Assembly: GCF_047730165.1 (NCBI RefSeq)
Contig: NZ_CP159834.1
Location: forward strand, 1,922,001-1,986,000
DNA from: Patiriisocius sp047730165
GTDB lineage: Bacteria > Bacteroidota > Bacteroidia > Flavobacteriales > Flavobacteriaceae
Length of the DNA: 64,000 nt
Direction of reading: 5' to 3'
Shown: one piece after another, positions 17,339 through 27,445 of the stretch
How the letters are laid out: every line of letters starts with the position of its first letter
Numbering within the stretch: the first letter of the stretch is position 1
Position numbers and translations under genes: made by a program
Notes under the pieces: model-generated
Databases searched by the model: none
What the model was told of the DNA's origin: nothing
What the model saw: the letters and a program-made list of their open reading frames with translations, nothing else

Positions 17339-19713
17339 TTATACACTCAGATTAAATTTTTTGATCTTGTCCAATGATTCATTTACAATTTGTAATCTTT
17401 TTAAATCAATATTTTCCTGTTTCTTCATTTTAAGTATAACAGTTTTTACTACACTTATTTCTTTATAACTCAATTTTCCTGTTTGCTCACCTAAGGCAAT
17501 TACTTTTTTCCAAGTTTCGGAATCAATTAATTTTAAACGATTATAAATAATTGAAGGATCGACCAATTCCTTATCCGATAACTTACTCAATGATTTTATT
17601 TTGTCAAAGTCAACATTTTGCTCTAATAGGTTATTGATTATTTTATTTCCATTTCTAATTTCTATATCTGTAAATGATTTTTGAGATTTAAGTTTATTAC
17701 AAATTGTGAGAGCAAAATTTTCTTGGATTTGAGAAATTACTTTTGTCTCTCTATTGTAAATTGATAATCCATTCCAAAATTTTATTCCTTGTTCATTTAT
17801 TTTTGATAAAGCATTATATCGTTCGGTTTCTTCTACATCATCAATATTTGATTCATATCTAATTTTGTAGTCCGCAGTTGATATTAGATAAGGTTTTATA
17901 ATATCTAAATTTACAGGGTGTGATGTGATTTCTTTTAGCTTGGTCCAGTTTTTTTCGCTTTTTGCAGCTTCACTTATCAAAGCAACATCCATATTTTTTA
18001 AAAAATCATAAACAAAAACAAGTAACTTTTTCAACTCTACTAGAAAATCTTCTTCAATAGCTTGTCTCCTCCATATTTCACCAAGATTCAGTTTGTTATT
18101 AGTAATATGATGTAAATATGATAAAGCATAAGCAACAGTATGTGATTTTATATTTGTATCACCAATGGGGTTCTGATTTTTTCTTCCAAAAAGCTTATCT
18201 GTCGATTTAAACAATATTGCATTTGCAACAATATCTTCCCAATAGATTCTTCCTGGCTTATCTTTCTTAAATATCTTTTCTACCTCTTTCATAAAGGCAG
18301 TGTAATTTTTCTGTGCCCCTTTAGAAACATGATAAGGTTGTTGTGTCCACAAGTTCATATACTTTGACACATCAGCTTTAATTACAACCTGACTTTTGGG
18401 ATATTTTAATTTAAAGGCATTTTGCTTACTTTTTGTTGGTTCTTTATTCAATGCTTCTCTGTATTGTCCTTTTACACGCTCAAAGAACCAGATTGTTTGC
18501 TTATTTCGATCTTCCTGATCTATTGCATATGTAGTTCTAGATAATTCTTCAAGTCTCTGTAAAAAAGGATTATTGGATGTTAAATCAAGTTCTGAAACTT
18601 TATTTTGACTGTTGGCATACCTAGAAATAAAAGGGACTGTTATATTTTTCTTTTCTTCATCTTTTATTACAGTCAATTTCATTTGTACGAAAACATTTGA
18701 CACATCAGCTTCTTTGTATTTTTTAGCTGTATGAAAAAGTGAAGCAGTAGTCTGACCACCATTTACAATTTGAAAATCTTTAACTGATGTTATTACTTTT
18801 TGTCCGTTTTCATTGATTCTTGTTTTCACCTCCTGTGCAGTAGTAGCTAGTCCATTATTGTACGGAAGAAACATATGTGGCTTAAAACGAATAGTATCTC
18901 GTATTCCTCTGTTTATTTTCCCAGTTTGCTGCAAAAAAGCTCTTACATTACTTTCAAGTAATCGTGTCCCATAATTTCTGTACATACTAGATAGAATAGT
19001 GCCAGGAACTATAGCAAGATAACATTCATATAAATCATTTTTAGAAGGCATTTCAAGACATGGAATTGCTTCTCCCATCATTTCTTCAAAATCAATTTCG
19101 ATAGGCTCTCTGTTGCCTGTAGATTGAGAAAGTCTATGCAAACGCTCAACATCCCAAATTTTGAAATTTATTAATATTTCTTCCAGACCTTTCAGTTTAA
19201 AATTTTGAGGAGGATCATGGGTATATCCCCATTTGTCAGAATAAAAATATTTACTCGGATAATGTTTTTGCTTTGTTTTCGGAGAACAGTAGCCAATCCA
19301 AACGCTTCAGATGAGGGCTCTATTTCTTCAAGATGTCCTTTTAATGCTGCATTTATAAAGCCTGTAGACCATTTGAGTATTTTGTCGAACTCAGCTTTTG
19401 AAATTCGGTAAATTTCGTTTGTATCCTTGTATGATGAAATAAATATATCTACATTCTCATAACCTTCTTCTAAGGCATAACCATTAATTTTGAACTGAAT
19501 GTTCTCAAATTTGTTTTCTTTTATATAATGACAGAGTCTAACCCCTTCTGTTTCGTCAGCATCAGCTAACGTTTCCATTACATATTCAGTAAACTTATTC
19601 TCTTTAGAATCTCCTGAATCATCAGAATAGACTAGAGACTGTATCTCATGGTAAAGGTTCTGAATGAACAAACCTAATTCGTAATCCGTATTTTTATTAT
19701 TTGTTTTAACCAT
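17339..19713 (-). pseudogene. AIPR (abortive infection phage resistance) protein, disrupted by a one-base frameshift
   Basis: The N-terminal part (19192-19713, 173 residues) and the C-terminal part (17339-19141 and leftwards of the shift) belong to one AIPR protein of about 790 residues. The upstream frame runs to LTNGDIP and then stops after a few residues. The other frame continues with DPPQNFKLKGLEE ... WDVERLHRLSQ into the AIPR core QIVNGGQTTASLF. Restoring one C in the run read as GGG on the plus strand (19219-19221) would join them. The start overlaps the DUF4420 stop by 8 bp (ATGGTTAA). It is either truly inactivated or a sequencing error in a homopolymer; a programmed shift is less likely. 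Confidence 0.85.
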
Positions 19714-20692
19714 GAAATAAATCTTTTAACACACTATCAAAAGTAGTTTCGAAAGCATTACAGCCATTAGGTGAAATTTCATACGATACTTTTGAAATAG
19801 CATCATTAATCATTGAAGAAGTTATTTTTGGAAACTTTTCTGTGATATGATAATATTTTTCCGACCTAACTGAATAGCCCGTTTTATCATATTCTACTTC
19901 AAGTTCCGATGTAACTCTCATGTATTCAAGTTTAGAATTAAACTCGTTTAATGAACTAGGAGTATGGTTCAATAGACCTCTTATTTCAATAATTAGCTTT
20001 AACAGAGTGTTTTTGTCGTCTGGATATTCATTTAGTTTAAAAAAGGCTATATAAAGCTGATTTAACCCTGTAATGTCAAGCTGAAATTCATTTGCAATTT
20101 TTATGGTGGGACTATTTGATTTTGAGGTTTTTACTTCAACTGCTTTTCTGTTAAAATAGAAGTCTTGATTCGTAGCCAAAGGTGCTTGCCATGCTTCTAT
20201 AGTTTTTTTAATATCGGTATTATTGTCAAGCAGTTTTTTGATGAAAAATAGCTCACCAAACAATCCTCTTTGTTGCTGTGGAGTTAATAAATCACTCGAA
20301 AATTTCCCAAAAAGTTTCTTCCAGTAATTTATACGATTTGATATAATTAGTAAGACTTCTTCTGAGTTTTTAAGAGGAAGTAATGATTTAATAATATCTT
20401 CAATGAATAATATAAAGACATCTGTTAACTCTTCTTCTAAAAGAAGTATTGCTAATTCTCTTTTGTTATTTACAACAAGCAATACTTGAACTTCTACTCC
20501 GGAAAAACGCTTTAAATAATTTGGATGAACTTTAATTTCTGATGGTATTTCAACAGAGAATATTTTTGCTTTAGAAAATGAAATAGTCCCTATAAAACAA
20601 TTTACACCTGTAACTTCTTTTACCTTCTGCCTTATTACTTTTTTTTCAGAAGCGTTTGCCTGTTCAATCCAAATATCCTTTATATTATTCAT
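19706..20692 (-). CDS. DUF4420 (PD-(D/E)XK nuclease-like) protein of the MZA-type operon
   Basis: I place the start at 20692, giving 328 residues, because ATGAATAA then overlaps the Z1 stop by 8 bp, the same geometry as at the downstream junction. A longer frame reaching 20752 would overlap Z1 by 68 bp. Nuclease-like residues are the glutamate in GLFGELFFI and the E-x-K in KAVEVKTSKSN. DUF4420 proteins accompany Z1 helicases and MutL-like ATPases in restriction-type systems. Catalytic function is inferred from the motif pattern. Confidence 0.82.
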   Translation of the reverse strand: MNNIKDIWIEQANASEKKVIRQKVKEVTGVNCFIGTISFSKAKIFSVEIPSEIKVHPNYLKRFSGVEVQVLLVVNNKRELAILLLEEELTDVFILFIEDIIKSLLPLKNSEEVLLIISNRINYWKKLFGKFSSDLLTPQQQRGLFGELFFIKKLLDNNTDIKKTIEAWQAPLATNQDFYFNRKAVEVKTSKSNSPTIKIANEFQLDITGLNQLYIAFFKLNEYPDDKNTLLKLIIEIRGLLNHTPSSLNEFNSKLEYMRVTSELEVEYDKTGYSVRSEKYYHITEKFPKITSSMINDAISKVSYEISPNGCNAFETTFDSVLKDLFHG

Positions 20693-23477
20693 CATCTGTA
20701 TCGTCATCTTCTTGTGAATAATCAAATTCAGAGCTAAATGGTCTAGCGGCAAATTCTATTTTTATTTCATTTGGTAATTCAGGTATTATTATTCCAAATC
20801 CGATTAATGGGACTTTTTTATCTAAATCAGGAGATATTCTTGGGTCAAAAGGAACCAATACCAGTAAAGGAGTTTGTGCGTCTTTTCTCTTTTGTTTTAT
20901 TTCTTTTTCGGAAGGGAGATTAGAATCAAATTCTAAATCAATCATTCTCGCTCTTTTGTCAAGAATTGCATTTTTTCCATTTTTAACAGATAATTCTTTC
21001 GTTCCATCATCAAAACTACGTGCTGGTAACCCACCAATTATTTTCGTATCCTTTAATTGAAACTCATGAACAAGTGTTTCCAAGCCATGTATAGATTTAT
21101 CTTTTGCCTTAACTTTTTTGCTTGAATTTAAAATCACAGCAATATTCCATTTATCCAGTTTGTTTTGATTGCTTTGTTTTTCAATGTATTTGCAAATAGT
21201 CTCTAAATCATGATAATCCTGTTGGTACGTTAATAAGAAATTAATCACATTCGTTGCGGGAATTGATTTCCACAGAAGTCTATTTTTTTCCTGAATTAAT
21301 GGGTTTGGTATGTCTTTTATCAGAGATGAAAAGCATTTATAGTTATTCTTTATTACGTTTTTATCTTTATTGAAAATGAAAGTTTGTTTTGTATCACCAG
21401 AATAACCAACGTTTATTACTTGATGGTCTCTCATTTTTCCCGCACTTGTGATTTTTAATCTGTTAATAGCGGCCATCCCAGGATGTGTCCTGATTTTTAA
21501 TTGATATTGTGATGGTGTTTTGTTTTGAGCGGACATATTTTCAAAGTCGGCTTTCATTTCTTCCGTAGCGAGTGTAATATGTTTATACCAGTTTATTAGT
21601 TGTTCAGTTGTATATAAACGGCATAAGTCTACATATCCAGGACGATAGCCAAACCAACGGCCCATTTGCATAAGAGAATCATATAAACGGGTTGCTCTTA
21701 GATAATAACTAACAGACAATCCTTCAAGAGTAATTCCTCTTGAAAGTCTGTTTCCCCCTACTGCAATTACGGACATTCCATTTTTTTCGTAAAGACTATA
21801 ATCAATGTCTTCAATATTATGGTATTCAAGTTTTCGGGTATCTTTTGTACCGTGAACAGAGCGCACTTCAATTTTTGTTACAGCATCAATTAATACTGAT
21901 TTCACTTCAGTCCAAGTGTGTTGCTTAATTTTAGGGTCGTTATAAGAAATGTTATCTACTACATTGTCTGTTGTTGGAATAAAATCATTTTCAAAAAGGT
22001 CTTTTAATTCGGTCATTAAATTACCCTGTCCTGAACGAATTTGCATTTTATAATCACGCATTATTTCGTTTAACAACCACGCAACTCTATCAATCCACGC
22101 AACATATAAGGCAACATGAACTAGCATAGAATTATGTTTCTTTTCTTGCCCTCTTAATCTTCTTATTGCACATGTAAGGATGAATGACTTAACAGCCTTC
22201 TTTAAGCTTGAAGGAACATCATCAGGTAATTCATCTTTATCATCAGTAATTTTTATAGATTTGATTCGTATTGGAAATAAAGGATCTTGATCCTTTATTG
22301 ACCTGATAATATTTAAGCCTTCAAATTCTTCATCAAAATCATCATTGTCATAACCAAAAACCTGAACAGCACCAACATAATTTGAAGGAGGTGGGATATT
22401 AACAATGAAATCTCTAGGGAATAAATCTTCACCAACTTTTAAGCGAACATCTTTAACCATTGTTTCTAAGTTTTCACTCCAGGAGGAAGGAATGAATATA
22501 TTGGCATAAGGTGTAGCTGTATATCCAATAAAAGTATTTTGATTAAACAGATTCAGTAAGGTTCTAATTAGCCTATTAATTGTTTTTGGCTCGAATTCTG
22601 TTCCTGAATTAACAGAAGCATTATCGGCTTCATCATCAATTAGTAACAAAGGAACATCAAATATTTTTCGGTCATTATTTTCATCTTCTGACGCGAAATT
22701 ATTTAACCAAAGAATCAAGTTTTCTAAAATGCTTTTTTGCTTTTTAATTACTAAAACAGTTGGACTTTGTCCACCTATAGGAACATTAATTCTAGTTGCA
22801 ATACTTCTGTTGAAATCACCTTTTCCGTCAGAAGATGTAAACGAATAAATTTCTGTTTCTGACTTATATGCACCAACTCCAATTTTATGATTTCTTTGCC
22901 TTAAAATAAAATCTGAACTATCTCGACCAATAAAACCTTCATCAATACGATTTTGCGTTTGAGCCCTTAAACTATTGTGTATTCCTGCAATTACAATAAT
23001 CAATTTATATCCAGCATCTGTTGCCTTATTAATTAAGCCTGTGTAATTCGCTGTTTTCCCGGACTGGACATTTCCGACAACCATTCCTCTTCTGTCCCAA
23101 CGTCCTTTTGTTTTAGGGTTAACACATCTATCTAAGATTTTATCAGTAATATCATCAATAGTGTCCATTGGAAATGATGAATCCTTTTTATTCATATAGA
23201 GCTTGTACCGATTCCATAATTCAGGATTAATTTTTGATTTTACATCATAAAGCCAAGGCATCACATCTTCTGCAACTAAAAGAGTAGCTTCTTTTGAATA
23301 AACTTCAAAGTCTGCTTCAAGTTGAGATATTAATTCATCTTTTTTCAGGGTTTCAAACCCCTTCATAAGAAAAATATTTTCAACTTCATCAGCGATAATA
23401 CTATTTGTGATGTTCTTTCGCTCATATTTTTCTAGTAGCATATGAGCTATATTTCTTGCGCTTTCAAATGGATTCAT
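20685..23477 (-). CDS. Z1-domain superfamily II helicase-like ATPase
   Basis: The 930-residue protein has Walker A GNVQSGKTANYTG (about residue 136), the DEAD-like box LLIDDEADNAS (about 282) and the late motif GGNRLSRGITLEGL (about 572), all diagnostic of the Z1 family. Z1 proteins are the motor component of MutL/Z1/AIPR defence systems. The acidic tail QEDDDTDDE ends inside the DUF4420 start. The gap from the upstream GHKL gene is 1 bp, so the genes are surely cotranscribed. Confidence 0.92.
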   Translation of the reverse strand: MNPFESARNIAHMLLEKYERKNITNSIIADEVENIFLMKGFETLKKDELISQLEADFEVYSKEATLLVAEDVMPWLYDVKSKINPELWNRYKLYMNKKDSSFPMDTIDDITDKILDRCVNPKTKGRWDRRGMVVGNVQSGKTANYTGLINKATDAGYKLIIVIAGIHNSLRAQTQNRIDEGFIGRDSSDFILRQRNHKIGVGAYKSETEIYSFTSSDGKGDFNRSIATRINVPIGGQSPTVLVIKKQKSILENLILWLNNFASEDENNDRKIFDVPLLLIDDEADNASVNSGTEFEPKTINRLIRTLLNLFNQNTFIGYTATPYANIFIPSSWSENLETMVKDVRLKVGEDLFPRDFIVNIPPPSNYVGAVQVFGYDNDDFDEEFEGLNIIRSIKDQDPLFPIRIKSIKITDDKDELPDDVPSSLKKAVKSFILTCAIRRLRGQEKKHNSMLVHVALYVAWIDRVAWLLNEIMRDYKMQIRSGQGNLMTELKDLFENDFIPTTDNVVDNISYNDPKIKQHTWTEVKSVLIDAVTKIEVRSVHGTKDTRKLEYHNIEDIDYSLYEKNGMSVIAVGGNRLSRGITLEGLSVSYYLRATRLYDSLMQMGRWFGYRPGYVDLCRLYTTEQLINWYKHITLATEEMKADFENMSAQNKTPSQYQLKIRTHPGMAAINRLKITSAGKMRDHQVINVGYSGDTKQTFIFNKDKNVIKNNYKCFSSLIKDIPNPLIQEKNRLLWKSIPATNVINFLLTYQQDYHDLETICKYIEKQSNQNKLDKWNIAVILNSSKKVKAKDKSIHGLETLVHEFQLKDTKIIGGLPARSFDDGTKELSVKNGKNAILDKRARMIDLEFDSNLPSEKEIKQKRKDAQTPLLVLVPFDPRISPDLDKKVPLIGFGIIIPELPNEIKIEFAARPFSSEFDYSQEDDDTDDE

Positions 23478-23478
23478 A

Positions 23479-24960
23479 TTAATTGACGTGTTCTATTAAT
23501 TGTGGATATTCATTAAAGGGTTCAATATTCAGTATTTGTTTTAAGGCCATTTCTCGATTTACACCTGATTTACTTAGTGAATCGTACATCATTTGTGCTA
23601 ACAATATCGTTCCTTGCTCAAGCTCTTTCCCTTCATTTCTTAGTTCGATACTTTCGGGATTCTCACTGTAATTCTGTATAATAGCCTCAACAGGGGTAGT
23701 TTCACTAATTAACTTCAAAATAGTTTTTACATCATCCTTTTTTATATTTTTTGATGTAAGTATGCGCTCAATAATGGGATGTTCTTTGTTAATATAATAT
23801 TTCATTGCCCCATCTCTTTTTTTTGTTGCTTTCCAAACAGGCTTGAAATCAAAACTTGTAATTGAATCATCAAGCATTATTTGATTTCCCCGAAAACGAT
23901 ACATATTGGCTGCTAATTGCCTTGTCATTTTACCTAACCTAACTAAATCTTTTCTAACAAAAATGGATGGAGTAGCAGTAGCTTTTTTTATATCAATTTT
24001 CCATTCGTGGTCAAGTTTGTTTGGTATGTCAATTAGGATTCGAGCATTTTTGTAATGCTCATTTTTTGTGAAAAGTCCTAACCAATCACCATACAACAAA
24101 AGTCTTTCATTACGATAGACATAAAATCCTTGTAATTTATACCAATCTTCTGTTTTTGCTTTAGTTCTAGTTTCCATATCTATCTTAGAAATATGGGGTA
24201 ATACATAGCATTTTACATGGACATTGTTTTTGTCTAAATACTCATCACTAATAAGTTGTCCACCTTCTTCCTCTTTCATAAAAGGATCCCAAGGAGATAT
24301 GGATATATCGTTAATCCATAATTTTAATTTCCTTTTTTCTAAGAATCGATGAAAAACCAGACTCAGATGTTCTTCTACTAATGCAAATTCTTCCAAAAAC
24401 ACCTTTCTTGCTGCTTCATTTTCAATATGAGAATTCCCAACTAATCTGTCCAGTTTCTCCCAAAGAACTATAGTTCCAGACTCCTGATTTGAAAGCTTTT
24501 CAATGATTTTTTGATTTGAAATATAGTCCAATAAAGTCCACTTACCAGTTTCGTGTACAAAGTCTAAATCCCAACATCTTTTGAGTGTGTTGTATTCTTT
24601 TTTCTTTGTTGCTACAGTTAGTACTTTGCATTGAGAAAAAGAAGATGTTTTAAGCCCTAAACCAAACCTCCCTAAATCATTTACATCTCTTTCATCATTT
24701 GGGTCTTTACTTCCTGGGGTCATGGCAACAACTAGACTTTCTTTATCCATGCCTTCACCGTCATCCGTAATTGTCACCCATGATTCGCTCCCTTTCCATT
24801 CATAATTTATCCAAATATTTTCAGCTTTAGCAGAAATACTATTATCCACAATGTCAGCTATAGCCGTTTGTAAATTGTAACCAAATGCCCTGAAAGTATT
24901 AATCATGGCACGCGCCTTTGGAGGCGTTTCTTCTGAAATATATGATGAGTATTTACTCAT
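23479..24960 (-). CDS. MutL/MORC-like GHKL ATPase
   Basis: The 493-residue protein has the GHKL ATP site near the N-terminus: IADIVDNSISA (N-box, about residue 38), DDGEGMD (G1) and GRFGLGLKTSS (G2, lid). The rest resembles MutL-like S5 and later regions found in restriction-associated MORC relatives. The start overlaps the methylase stop by 4 bp (ATGA). In the system it probably acts as an ATP-driven clamp working with the Z1 helicase. It belongs to a different GHKL subfamily from the broken one at 15101-15527. Confidence 0.88.
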   Translation of the reverse strand: MSKYSSYISEETPPKARAMINTFRAFGYNLQTAIADIVDNSISAKAENIWINYEWKGSESWVTITDDGEGMDKESLVVAMTPGSKDPNDERDVNDLGRFGLGLKTSSFSQCKVLTVATKKKEYNTLKRCWDLDFVHETGKWTLLDYISNQKIIEKLSNQESGTIVLWEKLDRLVGNSHIENEAARKVFLEEFALVEEHLSLVFHRFLEKRKLKLWINDISISPWDPFMKEEEGGQLISDEYLDKNNVHVKCYVLPHISKIDMETRTKAKTEDWYKLQGFYVYRNERLLLYGDWLGLFTKNEHYKNARILIDIPNKLDHEWKIDIKKATATPSIFVRKDLVRLGKMTRQLAANMYRFRGNQIMLDDSITSFDFKPVWKATKKRDGAMKYYINKEHPIIERILTSKNIKKDDVKTILKLISETTPVEAIIQNYSENPESIELRNEGKELEQGTILLAQMMYDSLSKSGVNREMALKQILNIEPFNEYPQLIEHVN

Positions 24961-26216
24961 ATTATTTTTTTAATTTCAATAGCAATTTCCTCTGCTAATA
25001 ACGGAGGAACAGCATTACCTATTTGTTTAAATGCAGCTGTTCGACTTGGCTTATCAGAAACCCCTTCAAAAAAGTAGTCATCAGGAAATGATTGTAGTCT
25101 AGCTGCTTCCCTTGGTGTGATTGAACGATTTTGTTTTATATCAGGGTGAATGTAATAATGTCCATCTTTTGCTATGTGAGCAACGACCGTATGACATGAA
25201 GATAATTCATCTGCAACAACTTTAAATCTATCAGTAAATGATTTTCTGTTTTTATGTGTTTTTAATCTATTAGGTAAGTCATTGTAGTTTAATCGTTCCT
25301 TTTTTTTATCCCATTTATTTATTGCAATTCTATATATTTCTTTGTCTTGTTCATTGTGTGGTCTAGCAATATGTTGAGTTGTAAAATCAATTCCATTTTG
25401 GACTTTAGAGGATTGTAAGTACTCCGAAGTTTCCTTTGTGTAAGGAGTTATATAAAATTCTCCTTTTCCTGCTTTTAATTTAGGCAACCCTTTAAAGATT
25501 TCATTAACAGTAATTGTAGTTTCTTTCTTTAAGAACTCAGGATAAAAATCAATTTTCTTACCCCTTCTTCCAATTAGAATAACACGCTTTCTTTTTTGTA
25601 ACACTCCGAAATCATTTGCATTTAGGGTTTTGAATTCAGTTTCATAGCCAATTTTCCTAAAAAGTTTGAGCATTTTGTCAATATACTTTTCGCCTGTTTT
25701 GGATTTAGCAGATAGAAGTCCTAGAACATTTTCAAAGACAAATAATTTTGGTTGATATTTTTTTAAATATTCTCCATACTGCACATAAAGGTGGTTTCTA
25801 TCATCCTCTTTCATTCCGTTTTTATCAGCAGCTCTTCCAATTAGCGAGTATGCTTGACAAGGAGGTCCTCCGACTATAAGGTCAATATCTTTTTCTCCTT
25901 TTAATTTATCAATTTGCTCGAAAATACCTTGATTAGTTTCTGATCCAATGGGCTTGTTAATTACTGAATTCATTAAAGTTTCAGGTAATAGACTATAAAG
26001 TTCATCTCGGCTAATTTCTCTTCTTAAGTAGTTTAAATAATCTTCTTTCTCATTTCTGGAATTAAGGTAATGATAAGCAGTTCTTGTGAGAAGAGTGTTA
26101 CATGCGGCTTTATCAATTTCAACATGAGCAATAGCATTAAACCCTTGTCTAATAAATCCTTCCGATAATCCTCCTGCTCCTGAGAATAAGTCAATAAAAT
26201 TTAATTTCTTTTTCAT
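24957..26216 (-). CDS. DNA (cytosine-5) methyltransferase of the MZA-type operon
   Basis: The 419-residue enzyme has motif I DLFSGAGGLSEGF, IV GGPPCQAYS, VI FVFENVLGLL, VIII QKRKRVILIG and X GNAVPPLLA. It is a paralogue of the enzyme at 15518-16744 with a similar recognition region. It is the first full gene of the five-gene operon and probably protects host DNA from the associated effectors. Its start overlaps the stop of a short frame (26213-26323) by 4 bp. Confidence 0.93.
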   Translation of the reverse strand: MKKKLNFIDLFSGAGGLSEGFIRQGFNAIAHVEIDKAACNTLLTRTAYHYLNSRNEKEDYLNYLRREISRDELYSLLPETLMNSVINKPIGSETNQGIFEQIDKLKGEKDIDLIVGGPPCQAYSLIGRAADKNGMKEDDRNHLYVQYGEYLKKYQPKLFVFENVLGLLSAKSKTGEKYIDKMLKLFRKIGYETEFKTLNANDFGVLQKRKRVILIGRRGKKIDFYPEFLKKETTITVNEIFKGLPKLKAGKGEFYITPYTKETSEYLQSSKVQNGIDFTTQHIARPHNEQDKEIYRIAINKWDKKKERLNYNDLPNRLKTHKNRKSFTDRFKVVADELSSCHTVVAHIAKDGHYYIHPDIKQNRSITPREAARLQSFPDDYFFEGVSDKPSRTAAFKQIGNAVPPLLAEEIAIEIKKII

Positions 26217-26323
26217 TTTGTTGAAACTATTAATTCTTTTATCTCTATATCGAGGATTTCTGCAATATGTGATAATACTTCATTAAATGTACTGAACTTT
26301 GAATTAAGCACTAAAACCCTCAT
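26213..26323 (-). pseudogene. C-terminal remnant of an Xre-type controller
   Basis: A 36-residue frame, too short for usual gene calling, reads MRVLVLNSKFS ... HIAEILDIEIKELIVSTK. The end has the form of the last helices of an Xre HTH protein (compare ...KIAKALxVxIKEL). Its stop overlaps the methylase start as ATGA, the position the intact Xre gene holds near the other methylase. The HTH itself is missing and the sequence changes to the next cassette end at 26333. Expression of the operon may therefore be deregulated. Confidence 0.6.
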
Positions 26324-26332
26324 TGTTTTTAT

Positions 26333-26350
26333 ACATTGTTACCTGCTGCC
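26333..26350. repeat. left inverted end of the three-gene cassette
   Basis: ACATTGTTACCTGCTGCC; its inverse GGTTGCAGGTAACAATAG stands at 27446-27463 on the other side of the three genes. Confidence 0.55.
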
Positions 26351-26364
26351 TTTTCTATTTATTC

Positions 26365-26574
26365 TTACTTTTTGTCGAGATTCACGTTTTCATCCCATTT
26401 CATAACAGGTTTCATAAAGTGAATCCAAATCATTGCGAGTATTGGCGACACAAAGCCAAAAAAGCCCCAACCTCCAGTACTTCTATTAAGTTCTTTTGCT
26501 TTATTCACGCATACTACTGTTCCAACTATTCTTAATACAAGTTGAATTATAACTACTACTACTCCTTCGTCCAT
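26365..26574 (-). CDS. small two-TM membrane protein, unrecognised
   Basis: A 69-residue protein with hydrophobic stretches at about residues 5-23 (VVVIIQLVLRIVGTVVCV) and 35-52 (WGFFGFVSPILAMIW). It is third in a minus-strand set of three genes with gaps of 6 and 7 bp, so it should be cotranscribed with the J-domain-like gene. I do not recognise a family. Confidence 0.65.
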   Translation of the reverse strand: MDEGVVVVIIQLVLRIVGTVVCVNKAKELNRSTGGWGFFGFVSPILAMIWIHFMKPVMKWDENVNLDKK

Positions 26575-26581
26575 TTTTGAT

Positions 26582-27010
26582 TTATTTAAAATTAATATTT
26601 AGTTCGGTTATTGCTCTTTCTTTAAGTTCTGTCAATTTCTTAAAATCTCTTTTATGTTTAGAAATATCTTGAAAAATTTCTTCTGCGAGTTTTTGTTTAT
26701 CGGCATTTATAAAACGATCAGGATGACAAGTTCTACTTAATTCTTTGTACAAATCTTTAGAACCATTTATACTGTTCATTAAATTGTCCATATCTACGTC
26801 CGACTTTTTTGCATTTCGCATTTTATCTTTTGATAAATCTCCAAATTTTAAGTCATTTCCTTTTTTCTTTAGTTTTAAAAAAAGAAAAACAATAATAAAA
26901 AATTCAATTATAGCAACCCAAAACCATATTGAAAATGTCGTTGCATCTGTGTTAGAAATTGTCTCAGTAACAACACTATCTGCTTTTACTTGTAGTAATA
27001 TATTTTTCAT
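26582..27010 (-). CDS. membrane-anchored J-domain-like protein
   Basis: The 142-residue protein has one membrane segment (about residues 27-46, IWFWVAIIEFFIIVFLFLKL) and a cytosolic part with DLYKELSRTCHPDRF, which carries the HPD tripeptide of DnaJ J-domains between two helices. The helix after HPD is ADKQKLAEEIFQDISKHK. It may recruit Hsp70 (DnaK) to a membrane site. It is the middle gene of a three-gene unit in the accessory region; no function is known to me. Confidence 0.68.
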   Translation of the reverse strand: MKNILLQVKADSVVTETISNTDATTFSIWFWVAIIEFFIIVFLFLKLKKKGNDLKFGDLSKDKMRNAKKSDVDMDNLMNSINGSKDLYKELSRTCHPDRFINADKQKLAEEIFQDISKHKRDFKKLTELKERAITELNINFK

Positions 27011-27016
27011 AAAATT

Positions 27017-27412
27017 TTAGTTTAAGAATCCACCAATGTTTGCATAATCTTTTAATGCCCATTTCGCTCCGTTATAACCTTGATTTGCGTGAACTTCTAA
27101 AGTGTCCCAACCTAAAGAAATCATTTTTCTTGTAAGTTCTTCGTTGTCTAAAACAACTCTACCAATTTCTATAAGTTCACTTTTTTCAAGACTTCGACCA
27201 GAAAGTGCTTTAATTCTAAATCCTCCGCCTAACCATTTTGAAAATGCGTGTTTATAGTTACTGTCTCCTTTTGTGATTTTAGCCTCCAAAAGAGTTGGTG
27301 CAATTCCGACAATAAATGAGTTTTTCGCTGCTCGGTTGAAATCTTTTACTAATCGGTATCGTTCAGCCATTTCGCCAAACCATTCATTAACTTCCATTAT
27401 TTTATACCACAT
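27017..27412 (-). CDS. conserved-looking small soluble protein, unrecognised
   Basis: 131 residues from the first ATG; a start at residue 6 (27397, MEVNEWFGEM) is equally possible. No signal peptide or membrane segment. The end, KWALKDYANIGGFLN, and the core LGWDTLEVHANQGYNGAKW look structured, but I recognise no family. First gene of the three-gene unit; the upstream region begins at once with the cassette-end motif GGTTGCAGGTAAC. Confidence 0.62.
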   Translation of the reverse strand: MWYKIMEVNEWFGEMAERYRLVKDFNRAAKNSFIVGIAPTLLEAKITKGDSNYKHAFSKWLGGGFRIKALSGRSLEKSELIEIGRVVLDNEELTRKMISLGWDTLEVHANQGYNGAKWALKDYANIGGFLN

Positions 27413-27445
27413 ATTTTATTTTTTCTATTTAGTTCGTTTTTTTTA

